This document shows positions 9,219 through 19,555 of a stretch of 64,000 nt of DNA, piece after piece. Position 1 is the first letter of the stretch, and every line of letters begins with the position of its first letter. The stretch comes from Tsukamurella sp. PLM1 (lineage in GTDB: Bacteria > Actinomycetota > Actinomycetes > Mycobacteriales > Mycobacteriaceae), in NCBI RefSeq assembly GCF_023168325.1, contig NZ_AP025688.1, forward strand, positions 2,108,001-2,172,000, read 5' to 3'. The translations under genes were made by a program, and so were the position numbers. The notes under the pieces are model-generated. The model was not told the origin of the DNA, did not search any database, and saw only the letters and a program-made list of their open reading frames with translations.

Positions 9219-10474
9219 ATGGACGGCATCGGAATCGGATTGGTGGTACTGCTGGTCCTGATCCTCGCGGCGGTGGTCGTGCTGGTGAAGGCGCTGGTAC
9301 TGGTGCCCCAGGCGCAGGCCGCGGTGATCGAGCGGCTGGGCCGGTACACGCGCACCGTCTCCGGTCAGCTCGCCCTGCTGATCCCCTTCATCGACACCGT
9401 GCGCGCCCGGGTGGACCTGCGCGAGCAGGTCGTCTCGTTCCCGCCGCAGCCGGTGATCACGGAGGACAACCTCACGGTGAACATCGACACGGTGGTCTAC
9501 TTCCAGGTGACGCGCCCCGAGGCAGCGGTCTACGAGATCAACAACTACGTGGTGGGCGTGGAGCAGATCACCACCACCACGCTGCGCAACGTGGTCGGCG
9601 GCATGACACTGGAGGAGACGCTCACCTCCCGCGAGATCATCAACGGCCAGCTCCGAGGGGTGCTCGACGAGGCCACCTCGCGGTGGGGCCTGCGCGTCGC
9701 GCGGGTCGAGCTCAAGTCCATCTTCCCGCCCCCGTCGATCCAGGAATCGATGGAGAAGCAGATGAAGGCGGACCGCGAGAAGCGCGCCACGATTCTTGCG
9801 GCGGAGGGGCACCGTGAGGCGGCCATCAAGTCCGCCGAGGGCGACAAGGCGAGCCGGATCCTGCTTGCGGAGGGCGAACGGCAGGCCGCGATCCTCGCCG
9901 CCGAGGCCGACCGGCAGTCCGAGATCCTGCGCGCCGAGGGCGCCGCGCCGCGTCGTACCTGGAGGCGCAGGGCGAGGCGAAGGCCATCGAGACCACGTTC
10001 GCGGCGATCAAGTCGGGCCGGCCCACGCCGGAACTGCTCGCCTACCAGTACCTGCAGACCCTGCCCGAGATGGCGCAGGGCGACGCGAACAAGGTGTGGG
10101 TGGTGCCCAGCGACTTCAACGCCGCACTGCAGGGCTTCATGCGCAACCTCGGGACGCAGGGATCCGACGGGGTTTTCCGGTTCGAGCCGAGCGAGGAGGG
10201 ACAGGCAGCGGCGCCCGACATCGACACCGACGGCTGGTTCACCAACCCGGAGCCGGTGGCTCCGGTCGTCGTCACCGAAGACGAGGTGCCCGACGCGCCC
10301 ACTCGACGCGCAGCCCGGCCGGATGCCGACGCGCCGCAGAACACGCCCCCGCAGAATCCGCCGGCGGGTGCCGCCCCCGCGGCGGACGCGACGGCCCAGC
10401 TCCCGATGGCGAAGCCGGCACCGTCGCCCTACCAGGTGCAGCAGCCCGGCTTCGCGCCGCAGCACGAGGCCTGA
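9219..10474 (+). CDS. SPFH/stomatin-like membrane protein (one frame break)
   Basis: Membrane scaffold of the stomatin/prohibitin family, about 418 residues once frames are joined near 9948 (one base lost). N-terminal membrane hairpin (residues 4-28), SPFH domain beginning VPQAQAAVIERLGRYTRT, then a long Ala/Glu-rich coiled coil with repeats of ILAAEG/LLAEGE, then LAYQYLQTLPEMAQGDANKVWVVPSDF as in Rv1488, and a Pro-rich tail. RBS AGGGAG precedes the ATG. Works with the NfeD protein upstream. Confidence 0.9.
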
Positions 10475-10477
10475 CCG

Positions 10478-11002
10478 CTACCTACCGACGCCGACGGCGA
10501 CCCCGGCGCAGGCGGCCGCCCACAGCACGGAGACGAACGTGCCGATGATGAACTGCTCCGCCGCGCCGGGGTGCCGCAGCTCCGGGTAGCGAGCGAGCCC
10601 CTTCGCGGCCACGATCACCGCGAGGCCCGCGGAGAAGTTCGCCAGCACGCAGACCGCGATCGCGGCGCGCTCGAGGACCCCGATCGCGAGGCCGCCGCGG
10701 AGCGGGGACGGTGGGAGCTGGGCGCCGTCGTCGTCCACGGGCGGGGGATCGTCCTGGCCCGTGGCACCTGCCAGGGCGAACGTCGCGGTGACGAGCGCGC
10801 TGCCGCCCGCCATCGCCGCGACGACCGCCGCGACGCGCACCATGCCGAGCTCCAGGCCCTGCGCGGCGGGCGCGGCGAGCGCGACCAGTGCCGCGGCGCC
10901 CAGCAGCGCGGCGGGGACGGCGGACCATCCGGGGCTGCACCGCGCCGCGATGATCCCGGTGAGCGCGGCCGCGCCGAGCAGCACCACGACGACGGCGATC
11001 AT
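10478..11002 (-). CDS. Small membrane protein coupled to the SatD-like gene
   Basis: 174 residues, Ala/Val-rich, four to five predicted membrane helices (residues 2-20, 28-45, 53-78, 108-131, 150-172) and a Pro/Asp-rich cytoplasmic loop. ATG overlaps the upstream stop by four bases. Function unknown; pairing with a SatD-like regulator resembles other SatD-membrane protein pairs. The end abuts the SPFH gene convergently. Confidence 0.7.
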   Translation of the reverse strand: MIAVVVVLLGAAALTGIIAARCSPGWSAVPAALLGAAALVALAAPAAQGLELGMVRVAAVVAAMAGGSALVTATFALAGATGQDDPPPVDDDGAQLPPSPLRGGLAIGVLERAAIAVCVLANFSAGLAVIVAAKGLARYPELRHPGAAEQFIIGTFVSVLWAAACAGVAVGVGR

Positions 11003-11601
11003 CGCTCCGCCCCCGCCGCGGCGTCCGCCTCGCGCAGCAGATCCTCCGCCAGCCGCCGGCCGGCCGGTTCCACCGACCAGCCGGCCGCCGCCGCGCGCTG
11101 CGACGCGGCCTGCCGCGACACCCCGAGTACCTCCGCCGCCGCCGTGATCGTCGATCCCGCGTTGAGCAACGCCGCCACCTCCTGACCCTCCCGACTCCTG
11201 CGGGTCACGATATGCCCGAGCACCGACAGGATCGCCTCGGCGCGCGCCGCCGCCGCCTCGTCGGCTCCGCGGACCTGGACGGGTACCGGGGTGTTCTTCG
11301 CGGCCTCGACCGCCGTGCGCGCTGCCTCGAACGCCCGGCCGCGGCCCGCGCGGGTCTCCTGCGGCAGGGGCAGTTCGACGGTGCCGACGCCGATTCCCAC
11401 GCTCCAGTGGCCGTCGGCGAGGAGGGCGAGGGCGGCGCCCACCGCGACGGCCGCGTCGTCGGTGACGGCCTGCAGCTCGTCGCCTGCAGTGCGTTCCGGG
11501 GCGCGGAGCCGGTGGAATCCACCGCTGAGCAGGCGGCGTGCGGACTCGACGCGATCGTCGTCGTGACGACTACCTTGCTGGTCGACGGTGATCACTATCA
11601 T
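10999..11601 (-). CDS. SatD-like regulator with C-terminal HTH
   Basis: 200 residues. N-terminal half begins MIVITVDQQGSR and has a GDELQAVTDDAAVAV segment as in SatD-family proteins, which resemble a degenerate nucleotidyl cyclase fold; the C-terminal part carries a helix-turn-helix (TITAAAEVLGVSRQAASQRA). A role in DNA binding is inferred. ATG lies 6 bases after TAGACT (11608-11613), so the transcript is probably leaderless, and an inverted repeat at 11618-11638 covers the promoter. Confidence 0.65.
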   Translation of the reverse strand: MIVITVDQQGSRHDDDRVESARRLLSGGFHRLRAPERTAGDELQAVTDDAAVAVGAALALLADGHWSVGIGVGTVELPLPQETRAGRGRAFEAARTAVEAAKNTPVPVQVRGADEAAAARAEAILSVLGHIVTRRSREGQEVAALLNAGSTITAAAEVLGVSRQAASQRAAAAGWSVEPAGRRLAEDLLREADAAAGAER

Positions 11602-11617
11602 TTAGCAAGTCTACAAC

Positions 11618-11638
11618 CTTGCGATTGATCAGCGCAAG
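11618..11638. promoter_or_regulatory. Inverted repeat upstream of SatD-like gene
   Basis: CTTGCG-ATTGATCAG-CGCAAG, 6-base perfect arms around a 9-base centre that itself contains TGATCA. It sits just upstream of the -10 element of the SatD-like gene. Possible autoregulatory operator; inferred from position only. Confidence 0.4.
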
Positions 11639-11681
11639 GATGGAGGCTTGCGATTTGGGGAGGCGGGGATGAGGCTTGCAC

Positions 11682-12733
11682 TCAGGATCCCAGGCCGGTG
11701 GTCAGGGCCTGGATTCCCAGGCTCGACGCGGAGACCGCGATCCACAGCAGCCCGCCGAACACGAGCGGGGTCCATCCGGTGCGCCGCAGTGCACCGAGAT
11801 CGGTCGACAGGCCGATGGCGGCGAGCGCCCAGGTGATCAGCAGGCCCGAGGCGAGGGCGCAGGCGGACTGCAGGCCGGCGGTGAATTCGAACGCCGAGTT
11901 CAGGCCGGCCAGCGCGACGAAGCCGACCAGGAACCAGGGGACGAGCTTGATCGCGCTCGGCCGCGGCCGATCGGCGGCCTCGGGCCGGCGCCGGGCCACG
12001 ACGTAGGCGAGGACGAGGACCACGGGGATGATCATCAGAGCGCGGGTCAGCTTGACCACGACCGCCGTACGGGTGGCCTCGTCGCCGTAGGTGACTGCGA
12101 CTGCGACGACCGACGAGGTGTCGTTGACCGCGGTGCCGGCGAACACGCCGAACGCGTGCTGCCCCATGTCCAGCGCGTGGCCGAGCCACGGGAAGGTGAG
12201 CACCGCGGCCACGTTGAACACGAACACCGTCGAGAGGGCGTACGCGACCGTCGCGGGCTTGGGCTTGAGCACGGGCGTCACCGCCGCGATGGCCGAGGCG
12301 CCGCAGATCGCGGTGCCGACGCCCAGCAGGGTGCGCAGCGTCGGCTCGACCCCGAGTCGGCGACCGAGCAGCGTCGCGGCCGTGAAGCACACCGCCAGCG
12401 TGCCGGCCATCACCGGCAACGCCGACGAGCCCACGTCCCAGGCCTGCGCCAGCGAGGCTGCGCGCCGAGTAGTACGACGGCCACCTGCAGCGCCAGTCCG
12501 CCGGTGAGCCTGAAGCCGACGGTGGTGCCGTGCCAACGTCGCGCCGGGCGCACCGTGCTCGCGATGACCGCGCCCAGTAGCACGGCGGCCACCGGGGCTC
12601 CCAGGATCGGGATCGCGCGCCCCACGACGGTGGCGACCGCCGCGACCGCGAGGGCCAGGGCCGCGCCCGGGACGGCGCGGCGCAGGCGCGATGGCGCGGT
12701 GCGGGGCTTCGACGGTGCGGTGGCTGTGCTCAT
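11682..12733 (-). CDS. YeiH/PSE family membrane protein (putative sulfate exporter), one frame break
   Basis: About 350 residues with 10-11 membrane helices after joining frames near 12455 (one base lost). Family features: ILGAPVAAVLLGAVIAS near the start, LGVGTAICGASAIAAV in the middle (a hallmark of the YeiH family), and AGTAVNDTSSVVAVAV later. The family was named putative sulfate exporter; substrates are largely unproven. Divergent from a LysR regulator 71 bases away, the usual arrangement for YeiH and its regulator. Confidence 0.85.
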
Positions 12734-12804
12734 GACAACCACCATCGCGCGGCCGAGCGCGCGGAACTAGCCACAGCTGCGCTATCTACCCATAGACTCG
12801 AACT

Positions 12805-13724
12805 ATGGGAACTCCGTCGGTGGAATCGCTGCGGCTGCTGGTGGCGGTGGCCGACCTCGGATCGATCTCCGCTGCCGCGCGGGGTGCCGGATCTCCCAGC
12901 CCAGCGCCAGCTCACGGATGCGCCACCTCGAGCGCCAGCTGCGACTGGACCTGCTCGACCGCCGCACGCGAGGAGCCGAGCTCACGCCCGAGGGCGCCGC
13001 CGTCACCGAATGGGCGCGGACGGTGGTGAACGCGATGTCGGCGCTGCAGACCGGCGCGGACGCGCTGCGCAGCGATCACACGGTGCGGATCGCCTGCAGC
13101 CAGACCATCGCCGAGTACCTCATGCCGGCGTGGCTGGCGCGGCTGCGCGACCACACTGACGAGCCGGTGCACCTGTCCGTCGGCAACACCGCCGCAGTGT
13201 TCGCGGAGGTCCGTGGCCACGTCGCGGACCTGGGCTTCGTGGAGGGCCCGACGGTGCCGTCCGACCTCGCCGCGCGCACCGTCCGGACCGACCGGATGCT
13301 GCTGGTCGTGGCCCCGGGGCACCGTCTGACCCGCAGGCGCGAGGACCGGCCCGTGACGGCGGAGGAGCTCGCCGCCCTGCCGCTCGTGACCCGCGAGCCC
13401 GGCGCCGGCACCCGGGACGCGTTCGAGGGGGCACTGGCCAGGGCGGGCCTGCGGCCGCCCGCGGACTCGGTGGCGCTGGGGACCAACGCCGCGGTGAAGA
13501 TCATGGTCGCCGCGGGGGACCGGGCGGCGGTGCTCAGCGAGCTCGCCGTCGCCGCCGAACTGCACGACGGCCGACTGGTGGAGGTCCCCACCGACGGAAT
13601 CGACCTGCATCGGCGCCTGCGCGCGGTGCGGCGCAAGGACGCCGCACCGCGCGATGTGGTCGAGACGCTGCTCGCCGTCGCTAGCGGGCGCGCCGCCGGA
13701 ATGCGGACAGCACGCCGAGGATGA
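12805..13724 (+). CDS. LysR family regulator (one frame break)
   Basis: About 306 residues after restoring one G near 12888. N-terminal winged helix (VESLRLLVAVADLGSISAAA, then SQPSASSRMRHLERQL, then DRRTRGAELTPEG), then the periplasmic-binding-like effector domain. ATG lies 6 bases after TAGACT (12793-12798): leaderless. It faces the YeiH-like gene and probably controls it. The reading frame runs 44 bases into the convergent permease gene. Confidence 0.85.
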
Positions 13725-14472
13725 CCACGGTGACCAGCACGAGGAACATCGTGTTGGCGGCCGCCCCGAACAGATCCCCGCGGTCGGACTGCGTGAACAC
13801 CGTGACCGGCAGCGTCCGCCACGACGCGGGGTAGACCATGATCGTGGCGCCCAACTCGCCCATGCACAGCGCCACAGACAGGCCCGCGGCCGCGGCGATG
13901 GACGGCAGCAGCAGCGGCAGGCGCACCGTCAGCAACAGTCGCAGGGACGACGCGCCGAGCGAGCCGCCCACCTTGTCCAGCATCGGGTCCAGCTGCGAGA
14001 CCGCCGCCGACACCATCGAGTAGGCGAACGCGAACACGAGGACCGCCTGCACCAGGATCACGATCGCGGGCGTCCCGCCGAGGACCAGCGGCGGCGCCGA
14101 GAACGCCACCAGCACGCCGAGGCCCACCACCACGGACGGCACGGCGACCGGAAGGTGGAAGAACGCGTCCGCCGGGCCGCGGACCCGGCGCGGCAGCCCC
14201 GGGACCGCCAGCGCGGCCCAGGTGCCCGCGACCACGGCGAGCGCCGACGCGAGGACCGCGGTCTGGACCGAGACGCTGATGCTCGCGGCGTTCTCCGGCG
14301 TGAACACACCTGCCACGTGATCGGTCGTGAGCGCGGACGGCAGCACGGAGGTCCAGCTCGCGCTGAACGCGGTGATCACCGTGACCGCGATGGGGGTCAC
14401 CACGAGGCCCAGCAGGACGACGACGAACACCGCCTGCACGACGACTCGCGCCACCGGATTGCGTACCAGCAT
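13681..14472 (-). CDS. phnV: ABC permease, phosphonate-type (PhnV-like)
   Basis: 263 residues, six predicted helices. The binding-protein-dependent transport signature EAA loop is at SLGASSLRLLLTVRLPLLLP. ATG overlaps the upstream permease stop (TGATG). Second of two inner-membrane permeases of an importer whose neighbours (FAD oxidase of the phosphonate-associated family, GntR, phosphonatase-like HAD) point to 2-aminoethylphosphonate or a close relative. Gene symbol is by context. Confidence 0.75.
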   Translation of the reverse strand: MLVRNPVARVVVQAVFVVVLLGLVVTPIAVTVITAFSASWTSVLPSALTTDHVAGVFTPENAASISVSVQTAVLASALAVVAGTWAALAVPGLPRRVRGPADAFFHLPVAVPSVVVGLGVLVAFSAPPLVLGGTPAIVILVQAVLVFAFAYSMVSAAVSQLDPMLDKVGGSLGASSLRLLLTVRLPLLLPSIAAAAGLSVALCMGELGATIMVYPASWRTLPVTVFTQSDRGDLFGAAANTMFLVLVTVVILGVLSAFRRRAR

Positions 14473-15339
14473 CACCGGGCTCCTTCCGCATGAGGAGGCG
14501 GTACAGGACGTACACGCCGATCGAGATGAGCAACTGCATCGTGGCCAGGACGGCCGCCGAGGCGAAGTCCTGCCCGACGATGGAGCGGGTGTAGATCAGC
14601 ATCGGGAGCGTGATCACGTCCTTGGCGCCGGTGAACAGCACGATGCCGAACTCGTTGAGCGTGAGCAGGAAGGTGAGCGAACCCGCCGCCGCGAGCGACG
14701 GCAGCGCCGCCGGCAGGATCACCCGGCCGATGATCCGCAGCGGACCCGCGCCGAGCGACGACGCGACGTCGATCTGCACCGTCGGGAACTGGCCGAACGC
14801 GGCGAGCATCGGCCGCACCACGAACGGCGTGTAGAACGCGATCTCGGCCAGCACGACGCCCCACAGCGAGCTGGTGAAGGATCCCGTCGGTACGCCCAAC
14901 GCCTGGGCCACGCCCACCGGGCCGAGCAGCACGCCCAGGGCGAGGGGGATCAGGAAGCTGGGGAACGACACCACGACCTCGATCAGCCGCACCACCGCCC
15001 CCGACCCGCGGAACGGCACGAACGCGAGCACCGGGCGAGGAACGTCCCAGCGATCAGGCAACCGAGCGTGGACAGGGCCGCGACCTGGACGGTGGTGCCC
15101 AGGGCCCTCAGCACGGCACCGTCGGTGAGGGTCTCCCGCCAGGTCGCGAGCCCGGCGGGCCGCTCGGCCTTGTCCGTGAACGTGCGGGCCACGATGCCGG
15201 TGAGCGGGTACACGACCGCCACCAGGATGAACGCGACGGGCGGGAGCACCCACACCCAGCCCGGGGCTGCGAAACCGGGACCGGCCGACGGTTCCTGCGG
15301 CGCGGGCGGCGCGGGCGGGGTATCGACGACGGCGGTCAT
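14472..15339 (-). CDS. phnU: ABC permease, phosphonate-type (PhnU-like), two frame breaks
   Basis: About 289 residues and six helices after joining frames near 15036 (one C lost from a run of four) and near 14487 (one base lost just before the stop). Starts MTAVVDTPPAPPAP with a Pro-rich cytoplasmic lead, then the first helix in residues 28-48; EAA loop at SLGAGPLRIIGRVILPAALP. The shifted frame ends exactly at the TGA overlapping the next ATG, which supports the correction. ATG overlaps the ATPase stop by four bases. Confidence 0.75.
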
Positions 15340-16430
15340 CGCGGCACCACCATGACGTCGGCCGGGTCGACCTCGATCCACAGCGTCTCCGCCTTGAGCG
15401 GCGGGTCCACGAGGACCGGCACGTCGACGCCGATCCGCTCGCCGGTGTCGACGGCGCGCGCGGTCACGTGCCGGACGGCGCCGCGCCACTGCTCCTGTTC
15501 GACCGTCACGCGCAGCCCGTTCGACGGTGCCGTCCGCGTGAACCGCCAGGCCCACGGCCGCACGGCGAGGCCGTGGTCACCGTCGGGCACTGGGCGGGAT
15601 GACGCGAGCGATCCGGCCGGGAGGACGTCCGCGCCGCCGAGGAAGGTGGCCGTGAACTCGGTGGGCGGGCGGTGGAACAGATCGTCGGTGCGGCCGAGCG
15701 CCTCGAGCTTCGCGTCCCGCATGATCGCGACGCGGTCCGCCGTGGCGAGGGCCTCGCTCTGGTCGTGCGTCACGTACACCATCGCCACGTCGGGCAGCTC
15801 GGAGCGCAGCCGCTGCAGCTCGCCGAGCATGTCCTTGCGCATCCCGGCGTCGAGCGCCGAGAGCGGCTCGTCGAGCAGCACCACGCCGGGGCGGGTCGCC
15901 AGCGCGCGGGCGATCGCGACGCGCTGCTGCTGGCCGCCGGACAGCTGCCGCGGCAGCCGGTCCACGTACTCGGTCATGCCCACCATGCCGAGCACCTCGG
16001 CGACGCGCGGCGCGATCGTGGCCCGGTCGGCGCCGCGCGAGCGCAGGCCGAACGCCACGTTCCTCGCGACGCTCATGTGCGGGAACAGCGCATAGCTCTG
16101 CACGACGATGCCGATCCCGCGCTTGGCGGGGGACAGGCGAGTCACGTCGCGCCCGTCGATGGTGACGGTGCCCGAGGAGACCTGCTCGAACCCGGCGATC
16201 GCCTTGAGCGCGGTCGACTTGCCCGAGCCCGACGGTCCGAGCAGCGCAACGGTCTCGCCGCGGGCCACCTCGAAGCTGCAGTCCCGCAGCGCAACGGTGT
16301 CGCCGTACGTGACGCTCACGTTCTCCAGACCCACCGCGACGCGGCGGCGCACCGTCCGGTCCACGGCGTCGTCGTCGAGGCCCTTCGGGGAGACGACGGT
16401 GCGCTCGGCGCGCCGGTCCTGCCCGCTCAC
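15336..16430 (-). CDS. phnT: ABC transporter ATPase, phosphonate-type (PhnT-like)
   Basis: 364 residues. Walker A GPSGSGKST, Q-loop VVQSYALFP, signature LSGGQQQR, Walker B VVLLDEPLSAL, H-loop YVTHDQ, then a C-terminal TOBE-like regulatory domain. Closest architecture is the PotA/PhnT branch. Overlaps the binding-protein stop and the permease start by four bases each, so the four transporter genes form one coupled operon. Confidence 0.85.
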   Translation of the reverse strand: MSGQDRRAERTVVSPKGLDDDAVDRTVRRRVAVGLENVSVTYGDTVALRDCSFEVARGETVALLGPSGSGKSTALKAIAGFEQVSSGTVTIDGRDVTRLSPAKRGIGIVVQSYALFPHMSVARNVAFGLRSRGADRATIAPRVAEVLGMVGMTEYVDRLPRQLSGGQQQRVAIARALATRPGVVLLDEPLSALDAGMRKDMLGELQRLRSELPDVAMVYVTHDQSEALATADRVAIMRDAKLEALGRTDDLFHRPPTEFTATFLGGADVLPAGSLASSRPVPDGDHGLAVRPWAWRFTRTAPSNGLRVTVEQEQWRGAVRHVTARAVDTGERIGVDVPVLVDPPLKAETLWIEVDPADVMVVPR

Positions 16431-17458
16431 TGTCCCGTGGCCTTCTCGTAGGCCTTGATGTCGGCATCCAGACCGGTGAGGACCTCGTCCCAGTTCGGGT
16501 ACCAGATCTCGACGCCGTCGAGGGCCTTGCGGAACGCGTCGGCCTCGGGGCCGGACGCGGTGACATCGGAGCGGACCGGCGCGCCCCAGGCGCGGGCGGG
16601 CACGTTCTGCTGGACGTCGTTCGAGAGCAGGTGCTCCATCAGCTTCGTGCCGTTGGCCGCGTGCGGCGCCTTGTCGGCGAGTCCCATGTAGTACGGCAGC
16701 GCGACGGTGGTGCGCTTACCGTTCCAGGTCGGGTAGAAGACCTCGTAGGCGACCTTGTCGGCAGCGATCGCGGCGAGCGCCATCTGGACGTCGGAGTTCG
16801 CGACGGTGAGCTCGCCCTTCGAGGTCTTGGGGCCCAGCTTGCCGGTGGAGGTCGACGGGCCGACGTTGTTGGGCTGGACCTCGGCGAGGTACTTCAGGGC
16901 GGCCTCCTTGCCCATCACGTGCTGCAGGAGCAGCAGCAGCGCGGTGCCGTCGCCGGCCTTGCCCGGCGTGGAGTACTGGATCTTCTGCTTGTAGGCGGGG
17001 CCGGTGAACTCGGTCCAGTCGGCGGGCTTCGGCTGCGCCGCCGTGTTGCGGATCATCGCGAAGTAGTTGTTGACGACGGCCACGTACGAGCCGTCGGCGG
17101 CCTTCAGCTCGGCGGGCACGGCGGACGTGTCGATCTGCGACTTCGCCAGCGAGCCCTGCTGCTGTGCCTGCTGGATGAAGGGCGGCAGCGTGACGAGCAC
17201 ATCGACCTGCGGGTTCGCCTTCTCCTTCTGGGCGCGGGAGACGACCTCGCCCGATCCGGCCTCGACCAGCGCCACCTTGATGCCGGTGGCCCGGGTGAAG
17301 CTCTCGAACTCTGCCTTGTACCAGTCGCCGAGGCCGTCGGCGCTGTAGACGGTGACGGTATCCGCCGAGGCGGTGCCGCCGCCGGTGCCGCCGCACGCGG
17401 CGACGGAGTACATCGCGGCGGCGACCGCGACGGCGGTCAGGGAACGGGAGACGCGCAT
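16427..17458 (-). CDS. phnS: Phosphonate-type substrate-binding lipoprotein (PhnS-like)
   Basis: 343 residues. Lipobox SVAACGG places the acylated Cys at residue 22; mature protein is an extracellular solute-binding protein starting VTVYSADGLGDWYKAEFESF, as in the PhnS/2-AEP and iron/thiamine binding clusters. The following motifs SPKTSKGE-like and NNYFAMIRN fit the AEP group. Captures the substrate for the PhnTUV importer. Ligand is inferred from the gene neighbourhood. Confidence 0.8.
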   Translation of the reverse strand: MRVSRSLTAVAVAAAMYSVAACGGTGGGTASADTVTVYSADGLGDWYKAEFESFTRATGIKVALVEAGSGEVVSRAQKEKANPQVDVLVTLPPFIQQAQQQGSLAKSQIDTSAVPAELKAADGSYVAVVNNYFAMIRNTAAQPKPADWTEFTGPAYKQKIQYSTPGKAGDGTALLLLLQHVMGKEAALKYLAEVQPNNVGPSTSTGKLGPKTSKGELTVANSDVQMALAAIAADKVAYEVFYPTWNGKRTTVALPYYMGLADKAPHAANGTKLMEHLLSNDVQQNVPARAWGAPVRSDVTASGPEADAFRKALDGVEIWYPNWDEVLTGLDADIKAYEKATGQ

Positions 17459-17524
17459 GGGGGATTGCCCTTCGTTGTCGGTGGAGCGGAGGGGGTGGAG
17501 GGGTGTGACGGGGTGGTGGACGGG

Positions 17525-18630
17525 TCAGGACGGGAAGTGCCGGCGGGCGAGGCCGTGGGCGATGGTCATGCCGACGCCGGAGGTCACGACGCGCACGCTG
17601 AGGCGCTCCTCCGGATCGGCGACGAGGTACGGACGCAGGGGACTCGAGGCGTAGACGCCCTGCCAGCGCTCGATGATCCGCAGCCCGTCGACGCCCAGGA
17701 CCCGGGCGGTTTCGGCGCGCAGGGTCTCGGTGACGGCCTCGTCGAGGAACGGGTCGACGGTGCGCCCTGTGTGGTGCGAGTCGCCGATCAGCAGCGTGCC
17801 GTCGGGACGCTGGGTGAACATGACGTTCGCGTCGATGTCGAGCAGGTCGGGCCGGTCTTCTTCCATCCGGGTGCGGAGCGCGGCCGCGGCGGTGGTCTCG
17901 GCGAAGGCGGGGTAGCGCAGGAGTGAGGTGGCGGTGAGCACCGCGGGCGTCACAACGGCGCCGGGGTCCGCGGTACGGGCCATCTGCAGCGCGCATCGCT
18001 GCACTTCGTGCTCCTCGGCGAGGGCGGGGTACAGGTGGTCGAGATCGTGCCCGACGCAGACGATCACGCGCTGGGCGTCGATCGGGCCGCGGCTGGTGTG
18101 GGCGCGGTTCCCGTCGAAGCCGAGGTAGGCGGTGCCGAAGACGACGGTGCCGCCCGGCTGTGCGCCGACCCAGGCGGCGAGCCGCGCGACGGTCACCCGC
18201 GGGTCCACGCGCAGGTCCTTCAGGAGGGCGGCGCCGCCCACCACGTCGTCGGCGCCGCCGCCGGGAGTTCGGCGCGCACCTGGCCGGCGGTGCGGAGGAC
18301 GACATCGTCGGGTCGCGCCGCGGCGAGTTCCTCGAGGACGGCGAGCTCGGTGGCGTGGCGCGCGACCGCGAGGCCCCCGGTCGCGCGGGCGCCGAGGCCG
18401 GCGCGGCCGTCCAGGTCGAGCCAGCGTTCGCGGGCGAGGTGCGCGAGCTCGGCGAGATCGCCCGACTGCCCGGTCACGCACGCGTGCCCGAAGTTGCGGA
18501 TCGACGCGCCCACGGCCCGGCCGTCGCGCTCGACGACGGTCACCGTCAGGCCCCGTTCGAGGGCCTCGACGGCGTGCGCGAGGCCGACGACTCCGGCGCC
18601 GACGACGAGGACGTCCGTTGCGTTGTTCAT
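17525..18630 (-). CDS. Phosphonate-associated FAD-dependent oxidoreductase (TIGR03364-type), one frame break
   Basis: DAO-family flavoenzyme, about 368 residues once frames are joined near 18262 (one C lost). N-terminal FAD motif VLVVGAGVVGLAHA, conserved SIRNFGHACVTGQSGDLA, and later GDSHHTGRTVDPF, RWQGVYA and TSGVGMTIAHG. These are features of the TIGR03364 group that travels with phosphonate genes. Probable role: oxidative deamination of aminoethylphosphonate or an N-methyl form to phosphonoacetaldehyde, feeding the HAD hydrolase. No PhnW aminotransferase is present, so this enzyme may take its place (inference). First gene after the divergent promoter. Confidence 0.8.
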
Positions 18631-18682
18631 GGCATGAAGCGTGGCGGCACGGCCATGCCGTTGGCAAGGCCGGAAGTCCGAT

Positions 18683-18784
18683 GTCTATACAAGTTGGGAG
18701 ATGTGCATCCAGGTAAACGTGCTGTTCATCTGGTGTTCAGAGTGTGTCGTGGCTCGGCGGGGATTCACTTGTATGATCAAGAAT
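18683..18784. promoter_or_regulatory. Divergent promoters with mirrored ACTTGTAT boxes
   Basis: ATACAAGT at 18687-18694 and its exact reverse complement ACTTGTAT at 18767-18774. Each overlaps a -10-like element pointing outward: TATAGA toward the FAD gene, TATGAT (18772-18777) toward the GntR gene. Placement over both -10s suggests repression of both promoters by the adjacent GntR regulator. Confidence 0.6.
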
Positions 18785-19555
18785 GTGGCTGCTGCTCCTC
18801 TTCATCGACGCCTCGCGGACGAGTTCCGCGCCCGGATCGAGTCCGGCCGCTGGCCGGAGGGCGAGCAGGCGCCGAGCGAGGCCGCGCTGTGCGAGGAGTT
18901 CGGCACGTCCCGAGGTCCGGTCCGCCAGGCGCTGGCCTCGTTGCGGGCGGAAGGGCTGATCGTCGGTGGGCGGGGCCGATCGCCGCTGGTGCGCCGTAAC
19001 GTGCCGAGCCACGCGGCCAGCGCGCTCGGGTCCTTCACGGGTTGGGCACGCGAGCACGGACGCGAACCGGGGCAGCGGACCGTGCTCCAGGCGCGGGTGC
19101 CGGCGAGCGCCGAGATCGCCGAACGCCTCCAGGTGGCCGAGGGCGAGCCGGTGCTCGAACTTCATCGGCTGCGCACGCTCGACGGCGCGCCCGCGCTGCT
19201 CGAGACGATGTACTTCGTGTGGTCGCTGGGATGCCGTCTCATGGAGTTCGATCCGGACTCCGGGTCGGTGAATCGGTTCCTGCTGGATCACGGCGCCGAC
19301 CTCTATGCCTCCACGCACCAGCTCGACGCCGTCGCCGCCACCGCTGACGAGGCCGACCGGCTGGGCCTGGCCGAGGGGGCGCCGTTGCTGCGGGTGCGGC
19401 GTACCACCACCGACGCCGCCGGCGACGTCGTCGAATACGCCGAGGATCGCTACGCGCCCGGCCTCACCACCGTGATCGTGGAGAACCGACTCTTCGCGGC
19501 GCCCTCGGCGAATCCGCCCGCGCTGCGATCCGTACCCGTCAGGAGAGACGCATGA
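18785..19555 (+). CDS. GntR/HutC family regulator of the phosphonate island
   Basis: 256 residues from GTG 18785, which lies 7 bases after TATGAT and so suits a leaderless start; ATG 18773 in the same frame would lie inside that -10. Winged helix in residues 5-70 (LADEFRARIESGRWPEGEQAPSE split by the usual turn, then CEEFGTSRGPVRQAL), then a UTRA ligand domain from about residue 80 to the end. Likely represses the divergent phn genes until a phosphonate or intermediate binds. Overlaps the HAD gene by ATGA. Confidence 0.8.
   Translation: MAAAPLHRRLADEFRARIESGRWPEGEQAPSEAALCEEFGTSRGPVRQALASLRAEGLIVGGRGRSPLVRRNVPSHAASALGSFTGWAREHGREPGQRTVLQARVPASAEIAERLQVAEGEPVLELHRLRTLDGAPALLETMYFVWSLGCRLMEFDPDSGSVNRFLLDHGADLYASTHQLDAVAATADEADRLGLAEGAPLLRVRRTTTDAAGDVVEYAEDRYAPGLTTVIVENRLFAAPSANPPALRSVPVRRDA

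Noticed and set aside
9219..10474. Programmed ribosomal frameshifting in spfH and other broken genes
   Set aside because: No slippery heptamer or downstream structure is shared, sites occur in unrelated genes, and the missing bases are usually in or beside short G/C runs.
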